Assembly (NCBI GenBank): GCA_039807445.1
Contig: JBDHRG010000078.1
Coordinates: 1 to 16,658 of the forward strand
Direction: 5' to 3'
Length of the DNA: 16,658 bases
Source: JBDHRG01 sp039807445
Lineage (GTDB): Bacteria; Pseudomonadota; Gammaproteobacteria; Competibacterales; Competibacteraceae
Position 1 is the stretch's first letter. Every line of letters starts with the position of its first letter. Of the stretch, positions 1 through 7,696 are shown in pieces. The translations under genes were made by a program, and so were the position numbers. The notes beneath the pieces are model-generated. The model did no database searches. It was not told the origin of the DNA and was given only the letters and a program-made list of their open reading frames with translations.

Positions 1-300
1 CTCAGACGCGTGCCGTCGCGCGCCTCGAGCGCGTCGAGCATCTGCGCGTGTTCGCACACGGCTTCGTCCCAGCGCTCGCGCGACTGGTTGGCCATGTAGC
101 GGGCACGGGGCGGATACGCATCGCCAGGTTGCGATGCGTCGCGAGCAGCACACCGCATTGTCGGCCATTTCGAGGAACTTCTCGTGGATGCGCTGATTGC
201 AGCGGAAATATTCGGCGGGCTCGGAGCGGGCGTGGTGCGCGAGTATCTGGTAGTGCAACGCTCGGATCTCGGCCAGATCCTGCGCGTTCGCATCGGCTTC
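1..300 (-). pseudogene. Remnant of a GntR/FCD-family transcriptional regulator
   Basis: Read on the minus strand from about 300 down to 1, this encodes part of the FCD ligand-binding domain of a FadR-type GntR regulator. Recognisable pieces are DLAEIRALHYQILAHH, then YFRCNQRIHEKFLEMADN, LLATHRNLAMRI, ARYMANQSRERWDEAVCEH and AQMLDALEARDG; the H in EKFLEM context and the EH pair match the metal-binding His positions of FCD domains. The frame is broken twice: two extra bases near 149-152 and one missing base near the G run at 107-110. The DNA-binding N-terminus is absent because the sequence joins a TRAP dctP fragment at about 292-300; the C-terminus lies beyond the window edge. It aligns in order with the intact regulator at 4292-5008. 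Probably it was once divergent from dctP and controlled the TRAP operon. The frame breaks could also be sequencing error. Confidence 0.75.
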
Positions 301-651
301 CAGATCGCGCTGAACGGCTACGCGGTCAATCTGGACACCTGGAACAGGTTCGCACCCGAGCAGCAGGCGAAGCTGCAGGCGGCGTTCGACGCGCTGGTCG
401 AAGAGATCTGGACGTATTCGGAAGAGATCTACCAAGACGCGGTGCGCTGCAACCTCGGCAAGGAACCCTGCACCACCGGCAAGAAGTTCAAGCTGAGCGA
501 GGTCGCAGTGACGCCGGTCGATCTCGAGCTGATGCGCCGCACCGTCAAGGACGTTTCGTATCCGGAGTGGGCCCGGGTCTGCGACAAGACCAATCTGAAC
601 TGTTCGACGGCGTGGAAGCAGGCCGTGGGAGTGAACGTCGGCATCCAGTAG
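295..651 (+). pseudogene. dctP: TRAP transporter solute-binding protein DctP, C-terminal fragment
   Basis: The last ~118 residues resemble the C-terminus of DctP-family periplasmic binding proteins: GFQIALNGYAVNLDTWNRF, then a helical segment (PEQQAKLQAAFDALVEEIW), a cysteine pair region (CNLGKEPCTT) and the end NCSTAWKQAVG. DctP proteins are normally about 320-340 residues with a signal peptide, so about two thirds is missing. The open frame upstream of 292 runs through antisense GntR sequence and is not DctP-like, so no genuine start exists. It is followed by dctQ and dctM in the usual order. If intact it would capture an organic acid in the periplasm for the DctQM permease; as it stands it should not be functional. 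Confidence 0.8.
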
Positions 652-714
652 CCGGGCTCCATGCCGGCGGGCCCCGACCCGCCGGCGACGACCCACGCTC
701 CCAAGGAGGCGTCC

Positions 715-1338
715 ATGAAGCGGCTCGAAACCATCCTCGGCCTGATCTTCGGCTTTGCCTTTCTGGCCCTGTCCTTCCTGATCGCCGTCGAGACCCTGCT
801 GCGCAAGCTGTTCAACGTTTCGCTGCAGGGCGCCGACGAGCTCGGCGGCTACACACTCGCGGTCGGCTCGACGATCGCCTTCACGCTGGCCCTGTTCGGG
901 CGCAGCCACATCCGCATCGACATCTTCCACGAGCGACTGCCGCGCCGCGCGCGGACGGCTCTGAACTGGCTGTCGGCGCTGCTGCTGGCCGCGTTCGCGC
1001 TGCTGCTGGTCTGGACCTGTGCCGGGGTGATCCGCGAAACCGTCGAGTACGGCAGCACCGCGCAGACGCCATGGGCCACGCCGCTGATCTACCCGCAGAG
1101 CGTCTGGTTCGCAGGTCTCGCGGTGTTCGCGCTGGTCGCCGCGAGCCTGGCTGCGCGCGCGAGCTGGCTGCTGTTCGCCGGGCGCAGCGGCGAGCTGAAC
1201 GCCGAGTTCCATCCCAAGGGCACCCACGAAGAGCTCAAGGAAGAGCTCGACGACTTCGAGCAGCGCGTCGGCCAAGGGCCAGTGCACGCGAACCGCACGC
1301 AGCACACGGCACCCGATGGGTCTGCAGCGGCCGCGTAG
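715..1338 (+). CDS. dctQ: TRAP transporter small permease subunit DctQ
   Basis: This is the small membrane subunit of a tripartite ATP-independent periplasmic transporter, which associates with DctM in the inner membrane. The protein is 207 residues with four hydrophobic stretches: about 7-28, 45-64, 84-108 and 126-150. It carries the family pattern of a conserved motif before helix 2 (LLRKLFNVSLQGADELGGYTL) and GRSHIRIDIF after it. The ATG at 715 is chosen over the in-frame ATG at 661 because AAGGAGG lies at 702-708 and the protein then begins MKRLETILGLIFGFAFLAL, as DctQ proteins do. The C-terminal 50 residues are charged and cytoplasmic-looking. It lies 63 bases after the dctP fragment and 20 bases before dctM. 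The gene is open, but the partners on both sides are broken. Confidence 0.9.
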   Translation: MKRLETILGLIFGFAFLALSFLIAVETLLRKLFNVSLQGADELGGYTLAVGSTIAFTLALFGRSHIRIDIFHERLPRRARTALNWLSALLLAAFALLLVWTCAGVIRETVEYGSTAQTPWATPLIYPQSVWFAGLAVFALVAASLAARASWLLFAGRSGELNAEFHPKGTHEELKEELDDFEQRVGQGPVHANRTQHTAPDGSAAAA

Positions 1339-1358
1339 TTAGTTAGGGGGAGATCGAC

Positions 1359-2650
1359 ATGATGATTCCAGCTTTCGGCATGGCTTTTGCAGCGATGCTT
1401 GCGCTGCTGCTGCTCGGCATCCCGATCGCGGCGGTGATGGCGTTGATCGGCACCAACACCGGCGTGCTCCTGTTCGGCGAGACTTTCGTGCAGTCGATCG
1501 GCGTGGTGGTGTGGAGTGTGCAGAACGAAAACATCCTCACTGCGATCCCCTTGTTCATCCTACTCGGCGAATTGCTGCTGCGCAGCGGTATCGCCGACCG
1601 CATGTACGTCGCCCTCGCGGCCTGGCTCGGCCGGATGCCCGGCGGGCTGCTGCACACCAACATCGGTTGCTGTGCGCTGTTCGCGGCGACCTCGGGCTCG
1701 TCGGTCGCGACTGCGGCGACGGTCGGCACCGTGGCGCTGCCTTCGCTGTACGCGCGCAAGTACTCGATGCGCCAGGCGCTCGGCAGCCTCGCCGCTGGCG
1801 GCACGCTCGGCATCCTGATCCCGCCCAGCGTCAACATGCTGGTGTACGGCTCGCTGACCAACAATTCGATCGGCAAGCTGTTCATCGCCGGTATCGTGCC
1901 CGGCATCCTGCTGTGAGCCTGAGCTTCATGGCCTGGATCGCCGTCACCAACCTGCGCGCCGAAGCGGTGCGCGAAGAGCCCGTACCGCTCGCCGAGCGTA
2001 TCCGCCTGCTCGGCAGCCTGGTGCCGCTAGTCGTGGTGTTCGGCATCGTGATGGGCAGCATCTACCTCGGCATCGCCACCGCGACCGAATCGGCAGCGCT
2101 CGGCGTCGTCGTCGCGCTGTTCTTGGCCTGGCGCACCGGTCGCGTGAACCTAGAGTTCCTACAAGCCTGCTTCCTGCAGACCGCACGCATCAGCGGCATG
2201 ATCCTTTTGATCATCACCGCCGCATTCGTGCTGAACCTGACCATCAGCCTGAGCGGGGTGGTCGACACGCTGGCCCATTGGGTGACTTCGTTCGGGCTGT
2301 CGCCGACCGTGCTGCTGCTGGTGCTGATCGGCTTCTATCTGGTGCTCGGCATGTTCATGGATGTGTTGTCGATGCAGGTGCTGACGATCCCGATCACCTA
2401 CCCGATCGTCACTGCGCTCGGCATCGACCCGATCTGGTACGGCATCTTCATCGTGCTGATGTGCGAGATCGGGCTGATCACGCCGCCGGTCGGCATGAAC
2501 CTGTTCGTCGTGCAGGGCGTGCGCCGCGACGGTGGCCCGATCCAGGACGTGCTGTGGGGCTCGCTGCCCTACGTCGCGATCATGCTCGGCTTCACCGTGA
2601 TGCTGATGGCTTGGCCGGAGATCGTGCTGTGGCTGCCGAACAAGATATGA
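1359..2650 (+). pseudogene. dctM: TRAP transporter large permease DctM, one-base frameshift
   Basis: DctM is the large, 12-helix subunit that couples solute import to a sodium or proton gradient. The first reading frame (1359-1916) gives MMIPAFGMAFAAMLALLLLG through GKLFIAGIVPGILL and then stops. The family sequence continues directly in the +2 frame from about 1914 (SLSFMAWIAVTNLRAE) to the stop at 2648-2650. Restoring one base in ctgctgtgagc near 1911-1916 gives one 430-residue protein, the normal DctM length, with hallmarks such as SGSSVATAATVGTVALP, LIPPSVNMLVYG, and ITPPVGMNLFVVQG near the end. GGGGAGA at 1346-1352 is the ribosome binding site; an ATG at 1362 is an alternative start. The end overlaps the amidase ATG by four bases (ATGA). 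The break may be real decay or a sequencing error. Confidence 0.88.
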
Positions 2651-3528
2651 GTGCCGACCAAGCCTGGCGCCTGTCGGCGCAGCAGCTCGTCGCGCTGTAC
2701 GTGCGCGGCGCGCTGACGCCGGTTGCAGTGGTCGAGCGCCTGCTGGAACGGATCGAACGGCTGAACCCGGCGCTGAACGCTATGGTCGCGCTCGACCCTG
2801 GTGCCCGCGAAGCCGCGCTCGATAGCGCGCGCCGGCTCGCCGAGGGTCGACCGCGTAGCCCGTTCGAAGGCGTGCCGGTCACCGTCAAGGACAACCTGTG
2901 CGTCGCGGGCCTGCCGGCGAGTTGGGGCAACTGCGCCTTCGCGGAGTTCGTGCCCGAGCACGACGAGTTGCCGGTGGCGCGGCTGCGCGCCGCCGGCGCG
3001 GTGCTCCTCGGCAAGACCAACGTGCCCGAGTTCACGCTCGAGGGTTACACCAGCAACCCGCTGTTCGGCACCACGCGCAACCCCTGGGATCCGCGGCTGA
3101 CGCCGGGTGGCTCGAGCGGCGGCGCGGTGGCTTCCATCGCCGCAGGCTTCGCGCCCTGCGCGCTTTGCACCGACGGCGGCGGCTCGATCCGGCGGCCCGC
3201 CTCGCACACGGGGTTGGTCGGCTTCAAGCCCTCGATCGGCAGCCTCGCGCGCCACGGCGGCTTGCCGCCGCTGCTGTTCGACTTCGAGGTTGTCGGGCCG
3301 ATCGCGCGCACCGTCGGCGACGCTGCGTTGGTCTACAACGCGCTGGCCGGGTCCGACCCGCGCGACCGCGGCGGCTCGCTCGCCGTCCGGGCGCAGCCGG
3401 TCGACTGCAGTGTGCCACTACCGCCGCTGCGCATCCTGTACGTACCGCGCTTCGGCGACAACCCGCTCGATCCCGAGATCGCCGCCAGCGTCGCCGAGGC
3501 GGCTGAAGCCTTGCGTGCGCTGGGGCAC
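2647..3528 (+). pseudogene. Amidase-signature family hydrolase, C-terminally truncated
   Basis: The 294 recognisable residues belong to the amidase signature (AS) family, which hydrolyses carboxamides with a Ser-cisSer-Lys triad. The Lys is K81 in VPVTVKDN, the cis-Ser is in TPGGSSGGAVASIAAG (S156/S157), and the nucleophile is S180 in DGGGSIRRPA. GTTRNPWDP and VGPIARTVGDAALVYNALAG are also typical. AS amidases are usually 450-500 residues; homology stops at EALRALGH (codon at 3526). From there the DNA matches a hydratase in another frame, while this frame runs as nonsense to a stop at 4009-4011. It is translationally coupled to dctM by an ATGA overlap. The context suggests amide hydrolysis of the TRAP-imported compound. 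A deletion of roughly 0.5 kb fusing two adjacent genes explains the structure. Confidence 0.85.
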
Positions 3529-4282
3529 CGAGATCGCCGCGGCTGCGTGCTTGCTGGTCGAGGCATATCGCAGCCGGAGGCAGCTCGAGGCGCTGCCGCC
3601 GACGCCACGCGACGCCGCACAAGCCTACGCGATCCAGGACGCCGTGATCGCTGCACTGGTCGAAGGCCAGCGCGTGAGTGCCTGGAAGACCGGGGCACCG
3701 AATGCGCACACCGTGCCGATCGCCGCGCTTATCCGGCCGGCACGGCTTTGCTTCGAGCCGGCCGAATGGCCGGCGGCGGACTTCCACATGCTCGGCATCG
3801 AAGCCGAGCTGGCCTACCGCCTCGCTGCCGACCTGCCACCGCGGACCGAACCATACGGGCCGGACGAGGTGATGGCTGCGGTCGGTGTCGTGCACGCCGC
3901 GATCGAAGTCTGCGACACACGCTTGCGCGACTGGCAGTCCGCCGATCCCTTGTGGCGGCTCGCCGACAACCAGATCAACGGTGCGTTGGTGATCGGCGAG
4001 GGAATCGCTGACTGGCGCGTGCTGGAGTCGGTTCGACAGCCGGTGCGACTGATCGTCGACGGCGAGAGCCGGGTGGAAGCCACCGGCAGTCATCCGCTCG
4101 GCGACCCATCGGCGCTGCTGCCATGGATCGCCAACCACTGCGCAGCGCACTGCGGCGGCTTGCGCGCCGGCGACATCGTCACGACCGGCACCTGGACCGG
4201 CATGGTTTTCGTCGAACCAGGTGTCGAGGTGGTGGCGAGCTTCCCGGGGATCGGGGAGGCGCGGGTGGTGTTGCGCGCTTGA
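3515..4282 (+). CDS. 2-keto-4-pentenoate hydratase-like protein, start uncertain
   Basis: From about 3530 the +2 frame encodes a MhpD/HpaH-type hydratase (FAH superfamily): TEIAAAACLLVEAYRSRRQL, AYAIQDAVIAAL, SAWKTGAPN, the metal-site region GIEAELAYRL, HAAIEVCDTRL, ADNQINGALVIGEG, and the end GDIVTTGTWTGMVFVEPG. Such enzymes hydrate 2-hydroxypenta-2,4-dienoates in meta-cleavage pathways, or decarboxylate related oxo acids, using a divalent metal. The domain is nearly complete: about 250 residues against a usual 255-270. Its first codons were lost at the junction with the amidase. GTG at 3515 is the nearest possible in-frame start and has no convincing ribosome binding site, so expression is doubtful. 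The gene ends 9 bases from the convergent GntR stop codon. Confidence 0.7.
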   Translation: MRWGTEIAAAACLLVEAYRSRRQLEALPPTPRDAAQAYAIQDAVIAALVEGQRVSAWKTGAPNAHTVPIAALIRPARLCFEPAEWPAADFHMLGIEAELAYRLAADLPPRTEPYGPDEVMAAVGVVHAAIEVCDTRLRDWQSADPLWRLADNQINGALVIGEGIADWRVLESVRQPVRLIVDGESRVEATGSHPLGDPSALLPWIANHCAAHCGGLRAGDIVTTGTWTGMVFVEPGVEVVASFPGIGEARVVLRA

Positions 4283-4291
4283 AGCACGCGA

Positions 4292-5008
4292 TCAGTCGCC
4301 GGTGTCCTCGGGCAGCGCACGCAGCGCCTTCAGCACCTCGGCGGCGGTGTGCGCGTTGTGCTCGCGCAGCCGCTGGCCGAACAGCGCGCCGTCGCGCGCG
4401 CGCAGGGCTTCCATGAAGGCCTCGTGCTCGGTGAGCGATTCGTCCCAGCGGAAGGGCTCGGCGTTGGCCAGACTGCGCGCGCGCACGATCTTGCCGAGCA
4501 TGCCGGCGTAGGTCGACAGCAGCGTCGGATTGCCGGTGGCTTCGGCGAGCGCGAGGTGGATGTCCTGGTTGACGCGGAAGTACTGCGCGCGCTTGTGCTG
4601 GCGGTGGAGTTCGGCCAGCTGCCGGTGCAGCTTCTCGATCCGCTCGAGCTGCGCCTCATCGGCGCGCTCGCACACCAGTTGCCCGGTCAGCGTTTCGAGC
4701 GCGCCGAGCACTTCGAAGATCGCCGCGATCTCGTCGACCTCGACGCGTGCGACGCTGAAGCCGCGGTTGGGGCGGTGCTCGACCAGCCCTTCGGACGTCA
4801 GCACCTTGAGTGCCTCGCGCAGCGGCGTGCGCGAGATGCCGAAGGACTCGGCGAGCTCGAGCTCCTGGACCCGGCTGCCGGGCGGCAGCTCGCCGTCCTG
4901 GATCATCGCCCGCAGGCGCTCGGCGATCTCCTCGTGCAGCGACTGGCGCTGGATCGCCCGCCGCGACACCGGAACGCCGCTCAACGCAGCCGTACTTCGC
5001 TTGTTCAT
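4292..5008 (-). CDS. GntR-family (FadR/FCD subfamily) transcriptional regulator
   Basis: This cytoplasmic regulator is 238 residues long. Residues ~20-85 form a winged helix-turn-helix (SLHEEIAERLRAMIQDGELP, then LAESFGISRTPLREALKVL and RGFSVARV), the GntR signature. The rest is an FCD ligand-binding domain with the expected acidic/His metal-site pattern (NQDIHLAL, LTEHEAFMEAL, REHNAHTA). FCD proteins usually repress nearby catabolic operons until an organic acid binds. The ATG at 5008 is preferred over GTG at 5011 because AGGAGAGG then sits five bases upstream. It faces the FAH-MFS-decarboxylase-hydantoinase run across an AT-rich spacer with repeated palindromes, so it most likely controls that run and itself. 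The broken regulator at the left edge is a paralogue. Confidence 0.92.
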   Translation of the reverse strand: MNKRSTAALSGVPVSRRAIQRQSLHEEIAERLRAMIQDGELPPGSRVQELELAESFGISRTPLREALKVLTSEGLVEHRPNRGFSVARVEVDEIAAIFEVLGALETLTGQLVCERADEAQLERIEKLHRQLAELHRQHKRAQYFRVNQDIHLALAEATGNPTLLSTYAGMLGKIVRARSLANAEPFRWDESLTEHEAFMEALRARDGALFGQRLREHNAHTAAEVLKALRALPEDTGD

Positions 5009-5098
5009 CACGACCTCTCCTGTGCGTGGCTCCCCGAGCCGCCGGGTTCCCGTCGATGGCTTCCCACTCTACACACCAGCACCCAGCGGCGTTTCGAT

Positions 5099-5187
5099 GT
5101 GTAATTAATTATTTGTAATTATACATGATATGTTTCGCGATCAAACACTTGGGTTGTTTGTAATTATAAATTACTGATTATAAAATC
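5099..5187. promoter_or_regulatory. AT-rich divergent control region with candidate GntR operators
   Basis: About 90 bases are strongly AT-rich inside very GC-rich DNA. The 12-mer TTTGTAATTATA occurs twice, at 5112-5123 and 5157-5168, 45 bases apart. Each copy begins a palindrome: TGTA-N4-TACA at 5114-5125 and GTAATT-N3-AATTAC at 5160-5174. A third palindrome, TAATTAATTA, starts at 5102. GntR/FadR regulators bind short palindromes with TNGT...ACNA-like ends, so these are plausible operators for the adjacent regulator. A possible sigma-70 promoter for the plus-strand run is TTGTTT (5154-5159) with ATTATA or TATAAA at about 5177-5184; it would overlap the second operator and fit repression. The promoter of the regulator on the minus strand is not resolved. 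Confidence 0.6.
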
Positions 5188-5238
5188 TTGTCCAGCCGCC
5201 CGGATCAGGCACTTAGAGGCGGTCTCGAGGAGGCGGGA

Positions 5239-6165
5239 ATGAGGCTGGTGAGATTCTCCGCGGACGATCGGGTCCGCATCGGCGCCGAGCACGGCGATGC
5301 GATCGTCGACCTGGGCGCTGCCTACCGTGCGCTGTGCGCCGGGGCCGTGCCGGGGCTCGAAACGCTGCCCGAAGGGATGTGCGAGCTGCTCGCACTCGGC
5401 GAGGTCGGCTTCGCTGCGGCGCGCACCGCGCTGACGTGCACCGCGGCGCTCGCCCCGGCGAGGGCGCGTGCGACCGGGCTGCTCCATCCGCGCGAGGCGG
5501 TGCGCCTGCTGGCACCGATCGCCGACCCGCGCAAGATCGTCGGCCTCGGCCTCAACTACCGCGACCACGCACGCGAATGCGGTTTGCCCGAGCCGGCCGA
5601 GCCGGTGCTGTTCGCCAAGTACGCGACGGCGCTGATCGGCCCCGACGAGCCGATCCGGCTGCCGCCCGCGAGCCGCGCGGTCGACTGGGAAGCCGAGCTG
5701 GTGCTGGTGATCGGCCGCGGCGGGCGCGACATCCCCGAGCGCTCGGCCGAGGCGCACATCGCCGGCGTCAGCTGCGGCAACGACATCACCGCGCGCGACT
5801 TCCAGGGACCGCGCGGCGGCGGGCAGTGGCTCGCCGCCAAGACCTTCGACACCTTCGCGCCGCTCGGCCCGGCCATCGTCACGCTCGACGAGCTGCCGAG
5901 CTGGCCGCGGCTGCCGATCCGCTGCCGGCTCGGCGGCGAGACGGTGCAGTCCTCCGACACCGGCGAACTGATCGTGCCGCCGGCGCGGATCGTCGCCTAC
6001 GTCTCGAGCATCGTCGCACTCGAGCCCGGCGACCTGATCTTCACCGGAACGCCGGCCGGCGTCGGCATGGCGCGCACGCCGCCGCGGTATCTCGCCGACG
6101 GCGACGTGCTCGAGGTCGAGATCGACGGCGTCGGCACGCTGCGCAACCCGGTGCGCGGTGCGTAG
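5239..6165 (+). CDS. Fumarylacetoacetate hydrolase (FAH) family protein
   Basis: This 308-residue protein has an N-terminal FAH_N-like segment (MRLVRFSADD...VDL) followed by the catalytic domain. Markers are GLGLNYRDHARE (H110, E113), the metal ligands E151 and E153 in WEAELVLVIG and D182 in GNDITARDFQ, and GTPAGVG at 270-276. The family cleaves C-C bonds of acylpyruvates or acts as hydratase or decarboxylase on related oxo acids with Mg2+ or Mn2+; the member type cannot be fixed from sequence. The ATG at 5239 is chosen because GAGGAGG stands at 5227-5233; the upstream in-frame TTG at 5188 lies in the promoter and lacks such a site. It is the first gene of the run controlled by the divergent GntR regulator, which points to a C-C cleavage or decarboxylation step in this pathway. 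Confidence 0.9.
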   Translation: MRLVRFSADDRVRIGAEHGDAIVDLGAAYRALCAGAVPGLETLPEGMCELLALGEVGFAAARTALTCTAALAPARARATGLLHPREAVRLLAPIADPRKIVGLGLNYRDHARECGLPEPAEPVLFAKYATALIGPDEPIRLPPASRAVDWEAELVLVIGRGGRDIPERSAEAHIAGVSCGNDITARDFQGPRGGGQWLAAKTFDTFAPLGPAIVTLDELPSWPRLPIRCRLGGETVQSSDTGELIVPPARIVAYVSSIVALEPGDLIFTGTPAGVGMARTPPRYLADGDVLEVEIDGVGTLRNPVRGA

Positions 6166-6217
6166 CGAACGCGAAAACCCGGCGACCGCCCGCGCCGGCG
6201 GGTGCAAGCGAGAACCT

Positions 6218-6233
6218 GCGGGGCCTACCCCGC
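6218..6233 (+). other. Intercistronic hairpin upstream of the MFS gene
   Basis: GCGGGG-CCTA-CCCCGC forms a perfect 6-bp stem with a 4-base loop in the 144-base spacer between the FAH and MFS genes. A second small stem, CCCGC-GCCG-GCGGG, lies about 20 bases before it. No T run follows, so it is not a convincing terminator. It may be a processing or stabilising structure, or chance in GC-rich DNA. Confidence 0.35.
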
Positions 6234-6309
6234 GGTGGCGCGGCAGAGAGCCGTGCCGAAACGAGTGCCGCATGCACGTGGCCATTTGTAACCACCCGAG
6301 GAGAAAGCG

Positions 6310-7617
6310 ATGGAGAACACGATGAGCGTCGCTGGCGCAGTCGCCTCCGCCGAGCCCGCGACGCGGGTCCGGTGGAAGATCTTCCTGATGATGCTGTTCC
6401 TGATCGCGATCAACTACATCGACCGTGCCTCGCTGTCGGTGGCGATGCCGCTGATCGCGAAGGAATTCGACATGAACCCGGCGACCCAGGGCCTGATCCT
6501 GAGCGCCTTCTTCTGGACCTATGCCTTCATGCAGGTCCCCGGCGGTATGCTCGCCGACCGCTTCAAGCCGCGCATCGTGATCGCCGGCGCGACGCTGGGC
6601 TGGGGTTTCTTCCAGGCCATCGCCGCGGGCTGCGGCAGCTGGTTCACGCTGCTGCTGACGCGCCTGGGGCTCGGCGCCGCCGAAGCGCCGATCTACCCCG
6701 CCGGCGGCAAGCTGAACGCGATCTGGATGACGCAGAACGAGCGCGGCCGCGGCGCCACGCTGCTCGACGGCGGCGCGCCGCTGGGCGCGGCGCTCGGTGC
6801 GATCATCATCTCGGCACTGATCGCCTTCTTCGACTCGTGGCGCACGGCCTTCGTCGTCGCCGGCGTCGGTACCGTGATCGCCGGTCTGTTCGCCTGGCAC
6901 TACATCCGCAACACTCCGCGCGAGCACCCCGCCGTCAACGAGGCCGAGGCGCGCTACATCGAGGAGGCGCACGCCGAGGAAGACCGCCTGACCGCGGTGG
7001 CCGGCAGCGGCCGCGTGCTGGACTTCTTCCGCTACCGCTCGGTGTGGGGGATGTTCTTCGGCTGGATGTGCTTCAACAGTGTGTTCTACGGGCTGCTGAC
7101 CTGGATGCCGAACTACCTGTACAAGGTGCACGGCTTCGACATCAAGCAGATGGGCGGTGCCAGCTTCATCATCTTCTTCTCGGGCTTCGTCGGCGAACTG
7201 GTCGGCGGCTGGATCTGCGACACCTGGAAGGCCCGCGGCGGCTCGCCGAACCTGGTGATGCGCACGCTGTTCGGCATCGCTGCGGTCATCGCGACGGTCT
7301 CGATCTTCTCGGTCGCGTACACCACCGACCCGATGGTGGTCGTGGCGCTGCTGTCGACCACGCTGTTCTTCCTGCGCTGGTGTGGGCTGTACTGGTGCGT
7401 GCCGTCGATGATCGCCAACCGCAGCCGCGTCGGCTTCCTCGGCGGCACGATGAACCTCGGCGGCAACATCGGCGGCATCCTGGTGCCGGTGATCGTCGGC
7501 CTGATCGTGCAGGCGACCGGCTCGTACTTCCTGGCGCTGATGTTCTTCGCCGGCGCCGGCGTCGGTCTGTTCCTGTGCTCGACCTCGATCGACTACAGCA
7601 AGAAGCTGCCGGTCTGA
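6310..7617 (+). CDS. MFS transporter of the anion:cation symporter (ACS) family
   Basis: This inner-membrane protein has 435 residues and 12 predicted helices in two halves. The N-terminal signature INYIDRASLSVAMPLI (34-49) is characteristic of ACS permeases such as those for galactonate, glucarate, phthalate or tartrate. The MFS motif A, GGMLADRFKPR, is at 78-88, and GLGAAEAPIYPAGGK follows helix 4. The loop between halves is about 213-240 (AEARYIEEAHAEEDRLTAV). These permeases import organic anions with protons, so the cluster substrate is probably a carboxylate or acidic ring compound. GAGGAGAAAG precedes the ATG at good spacing. It lies between the FAH gene and two enzyme genes on the same strand, consistent with one transcription unit. 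Confidence 0.92.
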   Translation: MENTMSVAGAVASAEPATRVRWKIFLMMLFLIAINYIDRASLSVAMPLIAKEFDMNPATQGLILSAFFWTYAFMQVPGGMLADRFKPRIVIAGATLGWGFFQAIAAGCGSWFTLLLTRLGLGAAEAPIYPAGGKLNAIWMTQNERGRGATLLDGGAPLGAALGAIIISALIAFFDSWRTAFVVAGVGTVIAGLFAWHYIRNTPREHPAVNEAEARYIEEAHAEEDRLTAVAGSGRVLDFFRYRSVWGMFFGWMCFNSVFYGLLTWMPNYLYKVHGFDIKQMGGASFIIFFSGFVGELVGGWICDTWKARGGSPNLVMRTLFGIAAVIATVSIFSVAYTTDPMVVVALLSTTLFFLRWCGLYWCVPSMIANRSRVGFLGGTMNLGGNIGGILVPVIVGLIVQATGSYFLALMFFAGAGVGLFLCSTSIDYSKKLPV

Positions 7618-7641
7618 TCGCTGCGCAATCCTCCGAACCCG

Positions 7642-7682
7642 GCCGCGGCACCTCCCGCCGCGGCTGGGAGCGACCTCCCAGC
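7642..7682 (+). other. Two competing hairpins before the decarboxylase-like gene
   Basis: In the 79-base spacer after the MFS gene, GCCGCGG (7642-7648) pairs with CCGCGGC (7658-7664), and GCTGGGAG (7663-7670) pairs with CTCCCAGC (7675-7682), an 8-bp stem with loop CGAC. CTCCC at 7652-7656 can also pair with GGGAG at 7666-7670, so the two folds exclude a third. No T run follows. The structure could tune expression of the downstream genes relative to the permease; this is inference. Confidence 0.4.
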
Positions 7683-7696
7683 TAGGAACCCGAAAG

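Noticed and set aside
48..1346. A 432-residue plus-strand frame at the left edge
   Set aside because: It crosses the GntR remnant, dctP fragment and dctQ in a non-coding frame; composition is Arg/Ala-rich and no homology is visible.
1905..1925. Programmed ribosomal frameshift in dctM
   Set aside because: No slippery sequence or downstream stem is evident, and DctM genes are not known to use frameshifting.
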